This document shows, one piece after another, positions 10,871-22,974 of a DNA stretch of 64,000 nucleotides (positions are counted from its first letter, which is position 1; each line of letters opens with the position of its first letter). Source of the DNA: Circinella minor. Its lineage: Eukaryota > Mucoromycota > Mucoromycetes > Mucorales > Lichtheimiaceae. Location: assembly GCA_016758965.1 (NCBI GenBank), contig JAEPRB010000095.1, positions 62,001 through 126,000 on the forward strand. The letters are read 5' to 3'. A model generated the notes under the pieces. It made no database searches, was not told the DNA's origin, and worked only from the letters and a program-made list of their open reading frames with translations. The translations under genes were made by a program, and so were the position numbers.

Positions 10871-10964
10871 ACTTCATTCCTTTAAAGTTACATCATTGTT
10901 GTATTCAACCTACAGTGACTTTATGAAGACAGCCATTTAAATTATTATTGATAATATAAAAAAC

Positions 10965-11094
10965 CAATTATTCTCGCCGGTACACATTTAGACAATGATT
11001 TGTAGAATACTGAGTTCCGTCTTCATTTAAGATGATATTTGGCAGCTGGGTTGGCAGATCATTATGTAGCTGATCCCACAAAAACTAATTTAAA
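10965..11094 (-). pseudogene. coding-like island upstream of the Crypton relic
   Basis: The minus strand reads openly as LWDQLHNDLPTQLP, then NEDGTQYSTNHCLNVYRRE, in a base composition clearly less AT-rich than its flanks. It lies in a different frame from the Crypton-like ORF and just 5' of it. It may be the beginning of the same element (separated by an intron or frameshift) or a captured fragment. Not recognised. Confidence 0.35.
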
Positions 11095-11882
11095 GAGCTT
11101 GTTTTTATTACATAATTAAAATCGAAAGACGATCTATCTTTATATATTCACATTGATATATCTCGCCGATGATAAGGATTCAAGTTGAAATACACTTCAG
11201 TTCAATTTGCTCTTTTGAACCTCGTTGACTTATTCTTGTCTCATTTTATTATTCTATTCTGATTGACATAACAATAATACAGAAAAATATCATAAGAAAA
11301 TATATAAATTATCATGGAGTAGATTATCTTTATTACGATAACAGCTATATGTGAAAGTGTAACGATCCTTGTGGTGGGCTTCACGAATTTATACATATTT
11401 TTCATAACATTAACCGAATTTCTACATTGTTATAATATATATGAATACACCTGTCATAATTTTCGCTGAATAGTTTACTAATGTTTTTAATCCCATTTTC
11501 CTCCCGTGTGCATTCGGCCACTAATCAGCTCATGAACATGTAAATATTTTTTTAAAAAAATACTGAATGAATAAAAAAAATCAGTTTTTGTATATTTTTA
11601 ATAAATATTACATCAAAAAAGTATTATGAAAAGTTGGTATAATATAGTACAAAAAATGGAGTACATAATGCTGTTTGATAATACAGCATAATTATGAAAG
11701 AATATATATATATGAAAGGTGATAGTTAATGAAAACAAAGGGGAGGGAGAGAGAGAAATGTAGAAGGTAATATAATGAATAGTAATGGTAATAATAATAA
11801 TAATAATAAGGTATGAACATAAAAATTAAAATGAAATAAAAAATTATACCATCTATATAGTATCTAATAGTTTTTCCACTTT
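11095..11882. other. intergenic, no gene seen
   Basis: AT-rich. The part 11115-11270 shows weak same-strand similarity to 4745-4890. The part 11640-11882 is the likely 3' untranslated and termination region of the zinc transporter, with a short (TAA)n run at about 11800. Confidence 0.45.
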
Positions 11883-13438
11883 TTAAGCCCATTTAGCTAA
11901 GACAGCCATTACAGCAGCACCAATATATAAAGATGTGAAGCAAACAGTCTTGTATGAAAGACTTGATCGACGGAAGGCGGCATTATGATTAATTTCACCA
12001 GCAATAAGAGAAATAAATGCGTTATAAAGTAAGATACCAGCAGCCAAAGAATCAAGAATAGCTTGTGCCAATGTGGATGATTGTGAAAAAGGATTAACTG
12101 TAAGGTTAACAGCGACACCAATAGCAACACCAACAGGTGTAGTGAGACTGAAAACTAGACCCATAATCAATGGCTTGATATAGCTCTTATGGTTCATGTC
12201 ATTAATACGAGTACCTAATGCAATGGCTTCAAATAACTATATAACAGTTAAAAAAAATAAACTGGATTAGTATAACATATTTTTTTATAATAAAGATTTA
12301 TACCAAAATCATTATATACCTGATGGAAGACAAGAGCAATGAACAATGGGACAAAACCTTCATCAGAACTGAAACCAAGAGTCAAACCAATAATAACTGA
12401 ATGAATAACAATACCAAGTTCTAAAACAAGAGTACTGACATCACGCATATCTTTGCTATTTTCGATCAACATGTGTGAATGATCTTCGACAACTGGTGGA
12501 GTACCCTTAACCATAGAACCGGATTCAACATCTTTGATAGCAGTAGAATCGCTGCTGTTTGTATCTTGTCGATTCATATGTTTCTTTTCGAGATGAGAAA
12601 GTAAGGCGAGTTCAATGATTTGAATAAAGAAGACAGCTATTAATGCAAAAACACCAACGAAACCATGGTAAGAACTCCAAACTGAATCAGTGATACATGG
12701 ACTTTCAAAACGTTCGATCGCTTCAGGCATCATATGAATAAAGGCAACGCCAAGAATAACACCGGTACCAACTAAATTTTATATTTTGTTTAGTTTCATT
12801 ATTAAGATAAATAATTAAAGACATACAAATAAATGATATAATAACCCTAGTAATAAAATTTTTACTTACAAAATTTACAAATAGTTAAAATCCAGTGGCG
12901 AATACCTTTTTGAGAATAAGGACGAATACGATGAAGAATAATAGGACCAAATACACCTATAAATTACAAACATATTCATTTTTTTTTTTTGGTTGTTTTG
13001 TTTTAGTAAATTAGATATTTTTCCTTTTCAATCTTAGGCAGAGTAAAGTGACATATAATATAAATTACCTATTAAAGTAGCAGCCATAATAACAAAGATA
13101 GAAGCAATACGAAGATTGATATTATAGTCTTCAATTATAGCAACACATTCTTCGGCAGAAGTAGGTCCACCATGAGCATGACCAGCATGAGCATCTTCTT
13201 CATGAGCAGAACTTTCTTCAGCTGCGTGGTCATGTCCTGCATGTTCGTCCTCTGTATGTTCGTGTTCAGCGTGATCATGTTCTGCTTCTAAAATGGAAAT
13301 CCGGAACGTTAATCAATAAATGTAAATAAATTAATCAGATAAAAAAAATGTTTCTTTTTTTTTTTATGTACCTTGAGCGATAGCAATTGCTAAATATGTT
13401 GCAATAAGTAATAAAATAGAAAAGAACTTTTTAAGCAT
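11883..13438 (-). CDS. ZIP-family zinc/iron transporter
   Basis: Five exons (13438-13372, 13287-13069, 12956-12870, 12771-12320, 12236-11883) give 392 residues. Residues 1-22 are a signal peptide. A His/Glu-rich luminal or extracellular segment follows (AEHDHAEHEH, HAGHDH, HAGHAHGG), suited to metal capture. The membrane part carries the ZIP hallmarks: GVAFIHMMPEAIE, then HSVIIGLTLG (metal-binding TM4), then HQLFEAIALG (TM5). The loop between TM3 and TM4 is polar with a few His (HMNRQD, EDHSHM). ZIP proteins carry Zn2+ or Fe2+ into the cytosol. Substrate and membrane cannot be fixed from sequence. The start is the only ATG before the signal peptide. A possible zinc-response element lies upstream. 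Confidence 0.93.
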
Positions 13439-15330
13439 TATTTTTTAAATATATATAAATATGTTAATAGTAAATATAAATTAGGTTAGGAAAGAGTAAA
13501 GAAAGTGTGGAAAAAAAAAAGAATTATTTTTTTATGAATAAATAAAACCAAAACTAAAAAAAAAAAAAAAATGGCGTCTTTATATATGGCAACCAGGAAG
13601 GTCCTCAAATTTAGAGTCAAAATATATTAATCAGCCAATCATATTCAAAAATTTTTGTTGTTTTGCAAGTCATGATAACTTCGAAGGTACACAACTTACT
13701 TTCTTGACTTTTCCCGGTATTCCACAAAAACTTCTTTCCTTTTAGTTATATTTATGGTTACACCTACTTTTTTTTACTTATTCTAAATATGTCTGTTTCA
13801 TCTCAATTCGGACGGCTATTTTTTTTTTTTTCGTTATTGTGTCTAAAATATATATACTTTTATTAATTCTACTCTTTTTCTTTTGTAGATCAAACAATAA
13901 TTAAGTAAATAAAACAGTAAATGTTACATTAAAACAACAAGTAGTTTTGTTAAATTCCTGGGGTTTCTTAATAATCGATTGCGTTACTTGAATCCATAAA
14001 ATATAACAACATGGATTATATCTTTTTAATCATCTTTTGAAAATCCCGGGTAAGTAAGGAATTAAAAAAGTACGGTCACGATAGGATATAAGTTAAAAAA
14101 TTTCTATCGGTATTATGAAAAAAAAAGAATATCGAAATAAGAAACTTTTTTTTCTATCTTTTTTTTTCTGTGAAACAAACATGCTTACTAAAAGTTACCA
14201 ATGACATATAATCTTAAAAGAAACAATCCAAAACGTAAAAAGATTTGATATACTTTTTATTTTTGGTGGGTAAATCTAAAAAGCTTTATTTATTATTTAT
14301 TTATTACCTTTGAATCCCTTCTATTCTAATTTTTTTTTATTTACGACAAACGTGATCTAGTAATAGAATTAGAGGATACACCATTCTTAATTTAGTATAG
14401 CTATAATGTAGATCATTAAGAGTTTACTATTTACTTTAAACATCACTTATAATCCTTATATAATTAATCGTATATAATAGTTTAAGTTTCTCAGTTTACA
14501 TAATTTTAATAGTGTTTATGATAATATTTAAAAGCCATCATTTGCAGTTGTATTATATGTTTTGCTGCCTATGTGCTTTTGTGTCTTCAATTAAGCGTTT
14601 ATCATATCATCAGTTAATTTAAAAAATTAAGCAAAGGGAACCTGCTAAACGGCATCTTAATTTTATATAATCAATCCGATCTAGTAAAAAAAAAAAAAAC
14701 ATTGTGAGGAGCAGTCATTAACTTTTTAAAAAACAGAAAATTTCTTGGAAAATTTTAATCTAGTACATCTGTTCTACGCTGTTAGTGACTAGTATTGGAA
14801 AAGTAGTACATCAAAAAAAAGAGACGGGAAAAAGAAACATCGTTTGTATTATATAACCTGTATACAAGAAACAGAACTACGTTTTTTTTTATTTCCGATA
14901 AGTGCTTTACCGAATCATTCGACAATATTTTGAATCTAAAACCCTCGAATTATTGCTTATTTATTATTCGCTCTCGGTATTTTCATATTTTTTTCTAAAT
15001 TTCTTATTATGAGGTCGATTCCGAGTTACCTACAAGCTCTTTACGCTTACTTAAAGATCTGGTTTAGTCATGAAGATACTATTCCCATATTAAATGTTAG
15101 ATATATATGTATGGATGCATGGCTCTAGTTTAGGCGAGTCTTAAGTCAAAAGACATTATATTGATCCTGACAACGTCATAAACTTACTATAGTTAAAAAA
15201 AACCAGGTGGATATTGGTCTTACCCAAATCCCTTTAATGAAAATCTATGCTTTTTATCTACTTTATAATGCATAACAACGCGATGATATCTTCTATTAAA
15301 GTCCTAACTCCCTCTCCCTCTCTTTTTAAT

Positions 15331-15365
<35 letters not shown>

Positions 15366-16439
15366 ATATAATATTATGTTTGCTTTTAATTGTAAAGGGT
15401 TTTATAATAACATTATTTAGAATAGAATAGAGATAGTTTTGTAGATAGAAGGATTTTCGATATAACAAAATCTTTTTATTCACATTTAATAAGCTCAAGA
15501 AAGTTGTTCAGCTATAACGATCTAGTAGTATCAGCGAGTAGTTTGTGATGCTAACTCTTTATTGAAACTCTTTAACTACATTCATGAGATAATTTATTAA
15601 ATTGCTTCTACTTTGAATAAGATGTTAATTATAAAAGTAGTAGTAGAGTTTTGATTTCTAATTAATAAAGGATAATTCCTTTTTCACTTGATTTAACCCG
15701 GATTTAACAATCACTCGCCCAGATTATGTTTTATCTCCATAAAATAATAGCCATTTTTATAATGCCTTGCGAATAAAGCACTAACAATCTACAACACGAT
15801 GCAAATATTGATAAAGTATATATAATGATATGTGATAAAAAGAAAAAAGAGGGAAAGAGAACCATAGTATATGGGATATATTATTCTAGATATCAGAGAG
15901 ATTTCTATATTCCATCCTATGTGGTCAACTTTGGTATCATCATCTATTCTTAGTGTTCTGCAGGTATGTATCCATGTTGATCAATACAGGCGTTGAAATG
16001 GGGGGGGGGGCTCAATAGAAAAATAGTATAAATCATCGCGGGTATACCATGCAAAAGAGTAGAATGATAATAATATAGCTCAAAAATAAAATGTTGTTGC
16101 TATGTCACGATGCTATGTTTGTCTATTACACTCGTTACTAATGTTTTTTGTTTTGCTTTTCGTATGACACCCTTTTCATCCTATATTTATGTCCGTTGGT
16201 ATTGTTGTTACTTTAATGGATTTTTATGGTGCATGATTACAAAATGAATTTTTCAGTTTGATGATTTCATATCTTTCTAGAAAATATATATTTTTCTCTC
16301 GCTCTCTCGCTCTCTTCAAGATGCTTACAAAAGTGGATACCATTTTTTATTATATACCCTCTATATTAGACAAGTTAAAATTATATATAACAGAATAAAT
16401 ATATTTACACAAAAGAAGAAAATAAAAAAGGAAGAGAGT
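13439..16439. other. 3-kb intergenic region
   Basis: The part next to 13439 is the ZIP promoter, with A/T runs. The rest is AT-rich without a supportable ORF. It contains a (TA)n microsatellite at about 15334-15362, a G-run at about 16001-16010, and a repeat trace at 15924-15988 resembling 9484-9536. No RNA gene recognised. Confidence 0.55.
13592..13602. promoter_or_regulatory. candidate zinc-responsive element of the ZIP gene
   Basis: ACCAGGAAGGT resembles the yeast Zap1 site ACCTTNAAGGT, with two mismatches in one half-site. It lies about 155 bp upstream of the ZIP start codon. A second AAGGT half-site lies about 80 bp further out. Fungal ZIP genes are commonly induced by zinc shortage through such sites; the match alone is weak. 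Confidence 0.3.
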
Positions 16440-18610
16440 TTATTTATTATTGAAGATATCCAATGCTGTAAATTCTTTTGGTTTTTGATTTGCTGCCAAA
16501 CGTTTTTGTTTTTCTTGTTCGAACTTTTCGCTAATGTCAATCTAGAAATAATTATTATATAGTTAGCATATATAATATAAATAAGTATATCTCACAAATA
16601 AAATTATTTATTAATTAATTACCTTTCGTTGTTCAATAACATTTTCATGACGTTTAAGATGTTTCTTTGCCTTCTTTCGCAACTTTTGATATCGAGCAGA
16701 TTCGTCTTGTTCCTTTTCCTCTTTACGTACACGTATGATATCTTGTTTCGTCATGCGAGTCATTCTACCAACATGTGTAGGATCCAAAGCAATCATATCT
16801 GGTTGTAATTTATCCAATAGACTATGTACTTCAGTTTCTTGTCGTTGTTTCTTAGTTTGATAAGGATTAGCAGCAAGTGAATCAAAGTTAGGTTCACCAG
16901 CACCTGGAACAACAATACTGGATACACCTTTGGCATGACCAAAACCAAGTACATCTTCGTATGGAACAAATTGGATATCACGAATAGATGATGAAGGTTG
17001 AATATGATTCATATATGGTGAATTTTGTTTGGTTAAAAATGCATCTTTCCATACCTATACAAAATAAATTTATTATTAATCATCTACTTCTTTTTCCACA
17101 ATATATATATATATATATATATAGATAGAGAGAGAGAGAGAGAGTTCATAATTACTTACAGATACATGTGTACTCCAACCAACGCCTAATAAACCTCGTT
17201 GAGAGATAGATAATGATGTTGCTGGTCGTGGTGTATAATATTCTTGTAAAACTTCATATTTTCGAATATCCCATACTTTTAATTGACCATCTAAACCTGC
17301 TGTTGACATATATCGACCCGTTGGATCTACTGCAAGTGCTTGAACATTACCACGATGACATTGCATTTTAACTAAAGGACTTGACATATTGGGTGACCAT
17401 AATGAAACAGTACCATTAGCATGACCCAAATGCATAATAGCATTCCATGGATTTTGAGCCATGGTAGCACAAGAACCAAGTTTTGTTCGTAATTCAGAAA
17501 CTAATTGACCAGTTGATGTATCTTGGTATTTAAGAAAACCTGCATTACCCTAAGTAATAATTAGAATAATAATAACTTAATACATTTCCCATCTTTTGAT
17601 CCATGTTTTTTTTTCTATTAACAAAAAATAATAACTTACAACAGTAGCAAGTAAATAATGATATGGTAAAAATTCGAGTTTGGTGACATCCATATGATTT
17701 TTTAATCGATGAATTTCTAAACCGCTATTATCATAAATATAAACACATCGTTTTTGTGCTGCTGCAAATAATGTTTCATTATGTAACCATCTAATTAAAA
17801 AAGTCAAATTTATAAAAGAAAAAGTATGAGTTTATTTTTCTCTATCTATCTATTTTTCTCTTTTTAATAGATAATAATTCCACAAATAATAATCAACTTA
17901 CTTAACATCGCGTACAAGTTCATTTACATGTACTTCAAAATGTAACTTGCCAGATTGCCAATCGAATGCAGCCAAATGTCCCGTTTTACCACCAATAAGT
18001 AAATGTCTAATATATATTTATATATATTATAAGATTATCGTCGGATAAGCAAAATATAAAAGAATCCTTTTTTTTTATCGTACCTTCCGTTACGTGTATA
18101 ATCAATGCTATAAGGTCCATGATCCGGTAAATCGAGATTAAAGATCTATCAAAAAATCCATGATATTATAAGTCAAATGATCCAATAAAATTAATATTCA
18201 TTTCCCTTAGACTACAAACCTTTTGTGAGGTATTAATATCAACTTCTTTTGATAATTGGTCTTGTCTATAGTTATATGTTTTTTCAATTCCTTCTGCTTC
18301 CAGATAACCAGCTTCTTCACCTAACAACAATTCTGCTCTTGCTGCTGATTGTACTGCATCTCGGATCTTTTCTTCTTGTCGTTCTAATTTTCCTCGAAGT
18401 TTTCCACTTCTTACTTTCTAAAAATTTGATTATCGAGTTTTTCATTGTTAGATCGATCGTTCGCGAATAGTGAGGAAAAAAAAAACAAAAAATCTATATA
18501 AATGTAGATCGATTTACTTTGAATGGTACTGGTTTTCCACGTTGATATTTTCGTTCTGCAGCTGCTAAAGCAGGATTGACGGTTTTATTATTAGTTTTTG
18601 GTTGACCCAT
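16440..18610 (-). CDS. UTP7: U3 snoRNP / SSU processome WD-repeat protein Utp7 (WDR46)
   Basis: Eight exons (18610-18518, 18417-18220, 18145-18084, 18006-17902, 17790-17640, 17549-17160, 17054-16623, 16541-16440) give 510 residues, typical for Utp7. A basic, helical N-terminus ([15 protein letters not shown]) precedes WD repeats with recognisable strands: [68 protein letters not shown]. The conserved C-terminal BING4-type region follows ([36 protein letters not shown]), then a Lys-rich tail. Utp7 acts in the nucleolus in early 18S pre-rRNA cleavage. One intron contains (AT)n(AG)n at 17098-17145. The gene is followed by no close neighbour, and its 5' side faces the 3' end of HCCS. Confidence 0.95.
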
Positions 18611-18850
18611 AAGGAATTATTAATTACTTTTTTTTTTTTAATGATAATAAAAATGTATAATATATAGAGAAAAAAAAAAGAGAAATCTATTTCAAATAAT
18701 GCTAATTTTTTTTTCTACTGTGCTTGCTATGTGTGATGTCGGGAAAGTAATTTTCCAAAATTGGGATTTAGGTAACTCGAAAAAAAAATAAGCCACCATT
18801 GCAACTCAGGGGAGGGGAAAAAAAGACTACTATTATGCAGTTATTGTTCT

Positions 18851-18852
<2 letters not shown>

Positions 18853-18882
<30 letters not shown>
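18853..18882. repeat. (GT)15 microsatellite
   Basis: Pure dinucleotide GT run of about 30 bp between the UTP7 promoter and the HCCS stop codon. It is likely within the HCCS 3' untranslated or terminator region. Confidence 0.95.
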
Positions 18883-18885
<3 letters not shown>

Positions 18886-18936
18886 GGCGGTATACGATAA
18901 TTATAATACAAGAGATAAGGAAGAAGAATGATAAAT

Positions 18937-19984
18937 CTAAATAAATTCACCCTTTTGGAAAGACATTTTTACACGATCCCAAATACCAGAAAGTGATACT
19001 GCTGGACGTACATCGAGATAGAAACTAATACTTTCAGGTCTTCTTGGATCTTGTTTACCAGAGTAAAAATCAATCACATAAGTTACTTTTTCACCACATC
19101 GATCCACAACCCAATCATGACGATCAAAAGGTAGTTTATAACTAAATGATTATTTGGTTTAGTTAAATTAAAATTATTAAAAAATACTATATAAATGTAT
19201 ATCCTTACCCAAACCATGAATACAAACGTGCCTTAGGTGTAATATCTTTAGGTTTTCCTTGAAATTTAACTAACTTTGGTTGATCACATGTACTAATAAC
19301 ATTTTTTCATTTAGTTTATATATTCATATGCTATAATATTTTAAACTATTTATTTTATCCACCAATTGATACTTACGTTTTATGCATTTTTTCCCATTCA
19401 AGAATTTTCATCCAAGCCATTTCATTAACAGCATTATGAATAGGAACAACTACAGACATATCTTTTTCTTCAGGTTTCCAATTTTTACGTCGCATAGCAT
19501 TAAAAAACATTTGTTCTGAAGGATAAATCCAATTATTTTCTTCTTTATCAGCACGTGGAATTGTTGAAACTTCTCGTTCCGTTCCCAGAGACATTCTTTG
19601 ACCAGGAATAGGTGTTTGTTGGGCAACTGAAGGCATATTATTTCGTGCATCGATCGCGTCAGAATCACACCCTTCTTCTGGTTTTTGTTGTTGTTGGTCT
19701 TTTGAAGGTAAAAAGTGCTTATACGATGCTGGATCCACTGGACATTTTTCTGTTTCTTCTTTGGTTGTTTCCGACGACTTTTGATCTTTAGGTAAGAAAT
19801 GTTGATAAGCACTTGGATCCACTGGACATTTTTCTCCTTCTGAAGAAGGTGGTGTTTGGAATTTTGAATGGTCAACAGGACATTTTGTCGCATCATTTGT
19901 AGGTGCTGGTTGTTGTTGTTGTTGTTGTTGTGGTGGTGATGCCATTTTGGTATGGTCTACAGGACATTTATTTTCTGTTGACAT
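18937..19984 (-). CDS. HCCS: holocytochrome c synthase (cytochrome c heme lyase)
   Basis: Three exons (19984-19377, 19292-19209, 19141-18937) give 298 residues. The C-terminal two thirds match the family throughout: RMSLGTEREVSTIPR, WIYPSEQMFFNAMRRKNW, HNAVNEMAWMKILEWE, KFQGKPKDITPKARLYSWFG, LPFDRHDWVVDRCG, VTYVIDFYSG, RPESISFYLDVRPA. The enzyme joins heme covalently to apocytochrome c in the mitochondrial intermembrane space. The low-complexity N-terminus carries four Cys-Pro heme-binding motifs, KCPVD at Cys7, Cys35, Cys53 and Cys81; most relatives have one to three. The two distal ones sit in near-duplicate units (KCPVDPxxYxHFLP). The start at 19984 is preferred to the in-frame ATG at 20062, which would add unrelated Asn-rich sequence. 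Confidence 0.95.
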
Positions 19985-20301
19985 ATTTGTTTTTTTATTA
20001 TTATTATTAAGAATAATAAAAATAAAAGGTGGTAGAGTTGCAGGCCCGGGGCGTTCCGACAATTTTTAATGGATTATGGGTCACAATTCCCCCCCCCCCG
20101 AAGCATCTTTAAATTTTAATTGTGGGGGACAAGAAGAATTATGTGGAAGGTTTTTTTGGATGATGATGCAAGGATGTTTCCTTATTTAACCTTAGTTTGA
20201 TTCAACTCCCTTTTTTTTTTCTTTAGTTCTTTCTTTTCTTTTCGTTTCTTCTTCTCTCTTTACTATTAGTTTTATTCCTTAGCAAGAAAATTATTATTAT
20301 C
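19985..20301. promoter_or_regulatory. shared divergent promoter, HCCS / phosphate carrier
   Basis: Only 317 bp separate the two start codons. The interval holds a C-run at about 20090-20098 and a long pyrimidine tract (about 20205-20262) just before the carrier start. Both products serve mitochondrial respiration, so co-regulation is plausible but inferred. Confidence 0.6.
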
Positions 20302-21775
20302 ATGTTTCCATCACAAACTACATTGAAAAACAAGTTTTTTATTCCTTCAGTTGCAGCTGATAAACCTGCTCCTACTGGTGTAGATTTATATTCTCGTTTT
20401 GCTTTTGCTGGTGCTGTTTGTTGTGCTGTTACTCATGGTGCTATGACACCTGTTGATGTTGTAAAAACCAGAATGCAGTTAGATCCTGAAAGATATAATC
20501 AAGTAAGTTATTCTTTATTATTATTATTATAAAGTCCCTGGATGATATGACTTGTTTATACATTTCCTTGTGATATCACTGTTTTTCATACAATTCAACG
20601 CGTCTTTTTCTATTTTTTTAACTGGTCAAATATTATAATCATCTTAATAACAATAAATAATGATAGGGTATGATTGCTAGTTTCCGTAAAGTGGTTGCAC
20701 AAGAAGGGGCTGGTGCCCTTTTAACAGGTGTTGGACCTACGTTTGCTGGTTATTTCTTACAAGGAGCATTCAAGTTTGGAGGTTATGAATTCTGGAAAAA
20801 GACATTTATTGATCAAATTGGTGTTGAAAAGGCCAGTGAAAACAGAACTGCTATTTATTTGGGTGCTGCTGCAATCGCTGAATTCTTTGCTGATGTGGCG
20901 TTATGTCCTCTTGAAGCTACTCGTATTCGTTTGGTCTCTCAACCTGATTTTGCTACTGGTCTTGTGAGTGGTTTTAGTCGATTACTTCGTGAAGAAGGTG
21001 TTATGCGTGGTTTTTATAGGTAAGAATGAAAAAAATAATATTAATTATTTATAACATATATTAATTACTTTATTCTTCTTAATCCTTGTTTAAAAAAACA
21101 ATAGTGGTTTTGGTATGTATTTTTATTTTCATAAATTGGCTGTAGTGTTTCTTTTATTAACGTGTTACGATTATAATTTTAGGTCCTATTTTGTTTAAAC
21201 AAGTTCCATATACTATGGCTAAGTTTGTTGTTTATGAACGTGCAGCGTAAATATCATTTATTTATTTAAAGTAAAAAAAAAAAAAAGAAAGGAGAGTGAT
21301 TTTATTAACATAAACAAAAACAATTTATATAGTGAACAAATCTTACGTAGTATCAAAACACCTAAAGATCAATTGTCTCCTTCTACAATGACACTTGTTA
21401 ATCTTAGTTCTGGTATTATTGCTGGTACCGCTGCTGCTATCATTTCACAACCTGCTGATACATTATTATCTAAAATTAATAAACAAAAAGGTGGTGAAGG
21501 ACAATCCGTTACCTCTCGTCTTATTTCCATGGCAGGTCAATTAGGAACTAAAGGATTATTTGTTGGATTGGGCCCACGTATTGTTATGGTTGCTTCTCTT
21601 ACTGCTGGTCAATTGTAAGTTTTTTTTTTCTTTCGTTATTTTATAAATATAAATATATTTTATTAATAATCTTTATTTATTTATTTATTTATTTATTTAT
21701 AGTGCTATCTATGGTGATATCAAACGAGTACTAGGTGCAACAGGAGGAGTAGAAATTGCTAAAGTAGAAACCTAA
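20302..21775 (+). CDS. MIR1: mitochondrial phosphate carrier (SLC25A3 / Mir1 type)
   Basis: Six exons (20302-20502, 20667-21019, 21105-21112, 21183-21246, 21333-21614, 21703-21775) give 326 residues. Three carrier repeats are visible: [35 protein letters not shown] and [16 protein letters not shown], matching the Px[DE]xx[KR] signature. [21 protein letters not shown] and [20 protein letters not shown] are characteristic of the phosphate carrier and set it apart from other SLC25 members. It imports inorganic phosphate with protons across the inner membrane for ATP synthesis. The third exon is only 8 nt, and frame continuity (YSGFGPI) requires it. Divergent from HCCS. Confidence 0.96.
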
Positions 21776-22974
21776 ACTAAAAATTATACCATTTTTTTTA
21801 AAAAAAAGACTAAAAAGTGTTATTTGAGTCCTTTATTTCAATAAAATAAAAATGTTGTTGTGTTATTTGTAACTAAAAAAAAAAACTTAGCTAAACAAAC
21901 TTATAACAAGCGGTTAAATAATAAAAAATTGTCCGGAAATGATTCTTTTTAACATAGTTAAAAATGCACGCACCATGATGGAGCGGCATGAAGAAAAAAA
22001 TACATTGTGACACGAATTTTTTTGCTTTCCATATATAATATTCCCTCGTACTCAACCACACCTAATTACTTTGAAATACTGTATCATTGTTATTCCAAGA
22101 TAAATTATTAACTGATAGAAACATAATAATATAACTAATTCATATTGAAAATGAAGTATCGAATATTTCGACAGTACTGTACAATAAAAAGAAAAACTCA
22201 CTAGATTGAAAATACACATGTCAAGTTAGAATAAAAAAAAGCACATATATTACCTCATATTACATAAATTTATTTTTCTAGGATAGCAACCATCGTGATA
22301 AACATATTGTTTTCCAGAAAAAAAAAGTATTATCTTAATGTTTATCATTTTCGCAAAGCTTAATCAACAATAGATGATATCATGATACTTGTTTGATATG
22401 TCTTTCACAGTACATTATTCTATAAATGTAGTAATTGATATTTTATACTATAGATAATGACTTTTTAAAACTATTTAGAAAATAAAATAAAATGTAAATC
22501 TCGAAAGAGAAGAATGAATGAATATAATAAAAACTTGATAAGTAATTCATATAAGCATACATATGTGGATCACTTATTTTTTAAACAAGCTTTTTGCTTT
22601 ATATTCACTTAATAGATAATAATGCCTAGGAGAAACTAAATTTATGAATGATATTTTAATTGAAACAATTGAAAATACAATTGAATAATATCAATTTGGA
22701 TATAAAATTTTAACTCAAATGATCACAGTGTTAAATTTACGTCATCTCGGAAACGACGTAATGGTGACGATGCAAGAGACTTTCTTCGCTGTTCTTTTTT
22801 TTAATGCTCATATCCCTAGAATAAGATAGAAAAATTATATTATCTCTGGGGTATTTTTTTTTTACTAAATTTAGCAGATTTTTCATGCATATAAAAAAAA
22901 AGGTATTTTTAAATGAATCATTTACCCTTGTTTATATCACCTTTTTTCTTTACTTTTTTTTTTGTATAATAATA
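21776..22974. other. intergenic, no supported gene
   Basis: The left part is the 3' region of the phosphate carrier. At 22740-22814 (minus) a 24-codon ORF starting MSIKKKNSEES follows a good acceptor-like TTATTCTAG, but no upstream exon completes it. The remainder is AT-rich with nothing supportable. Confidence 0.5.

Noticed and set aside
19985..20062. Upstream in-frame start of HCCS
   Set aside because: It would add an Asn/Lys-rich stretch encoded by simple repeats. The start at 19984 gives the usual short lead to the first CP motif.
22740..22814. 24-codon minus ORF after an acceptor-like TTATTCTAG
   Set aside because: No upstream exon joins it in frame, and an independent micro-gene cannot be supported.
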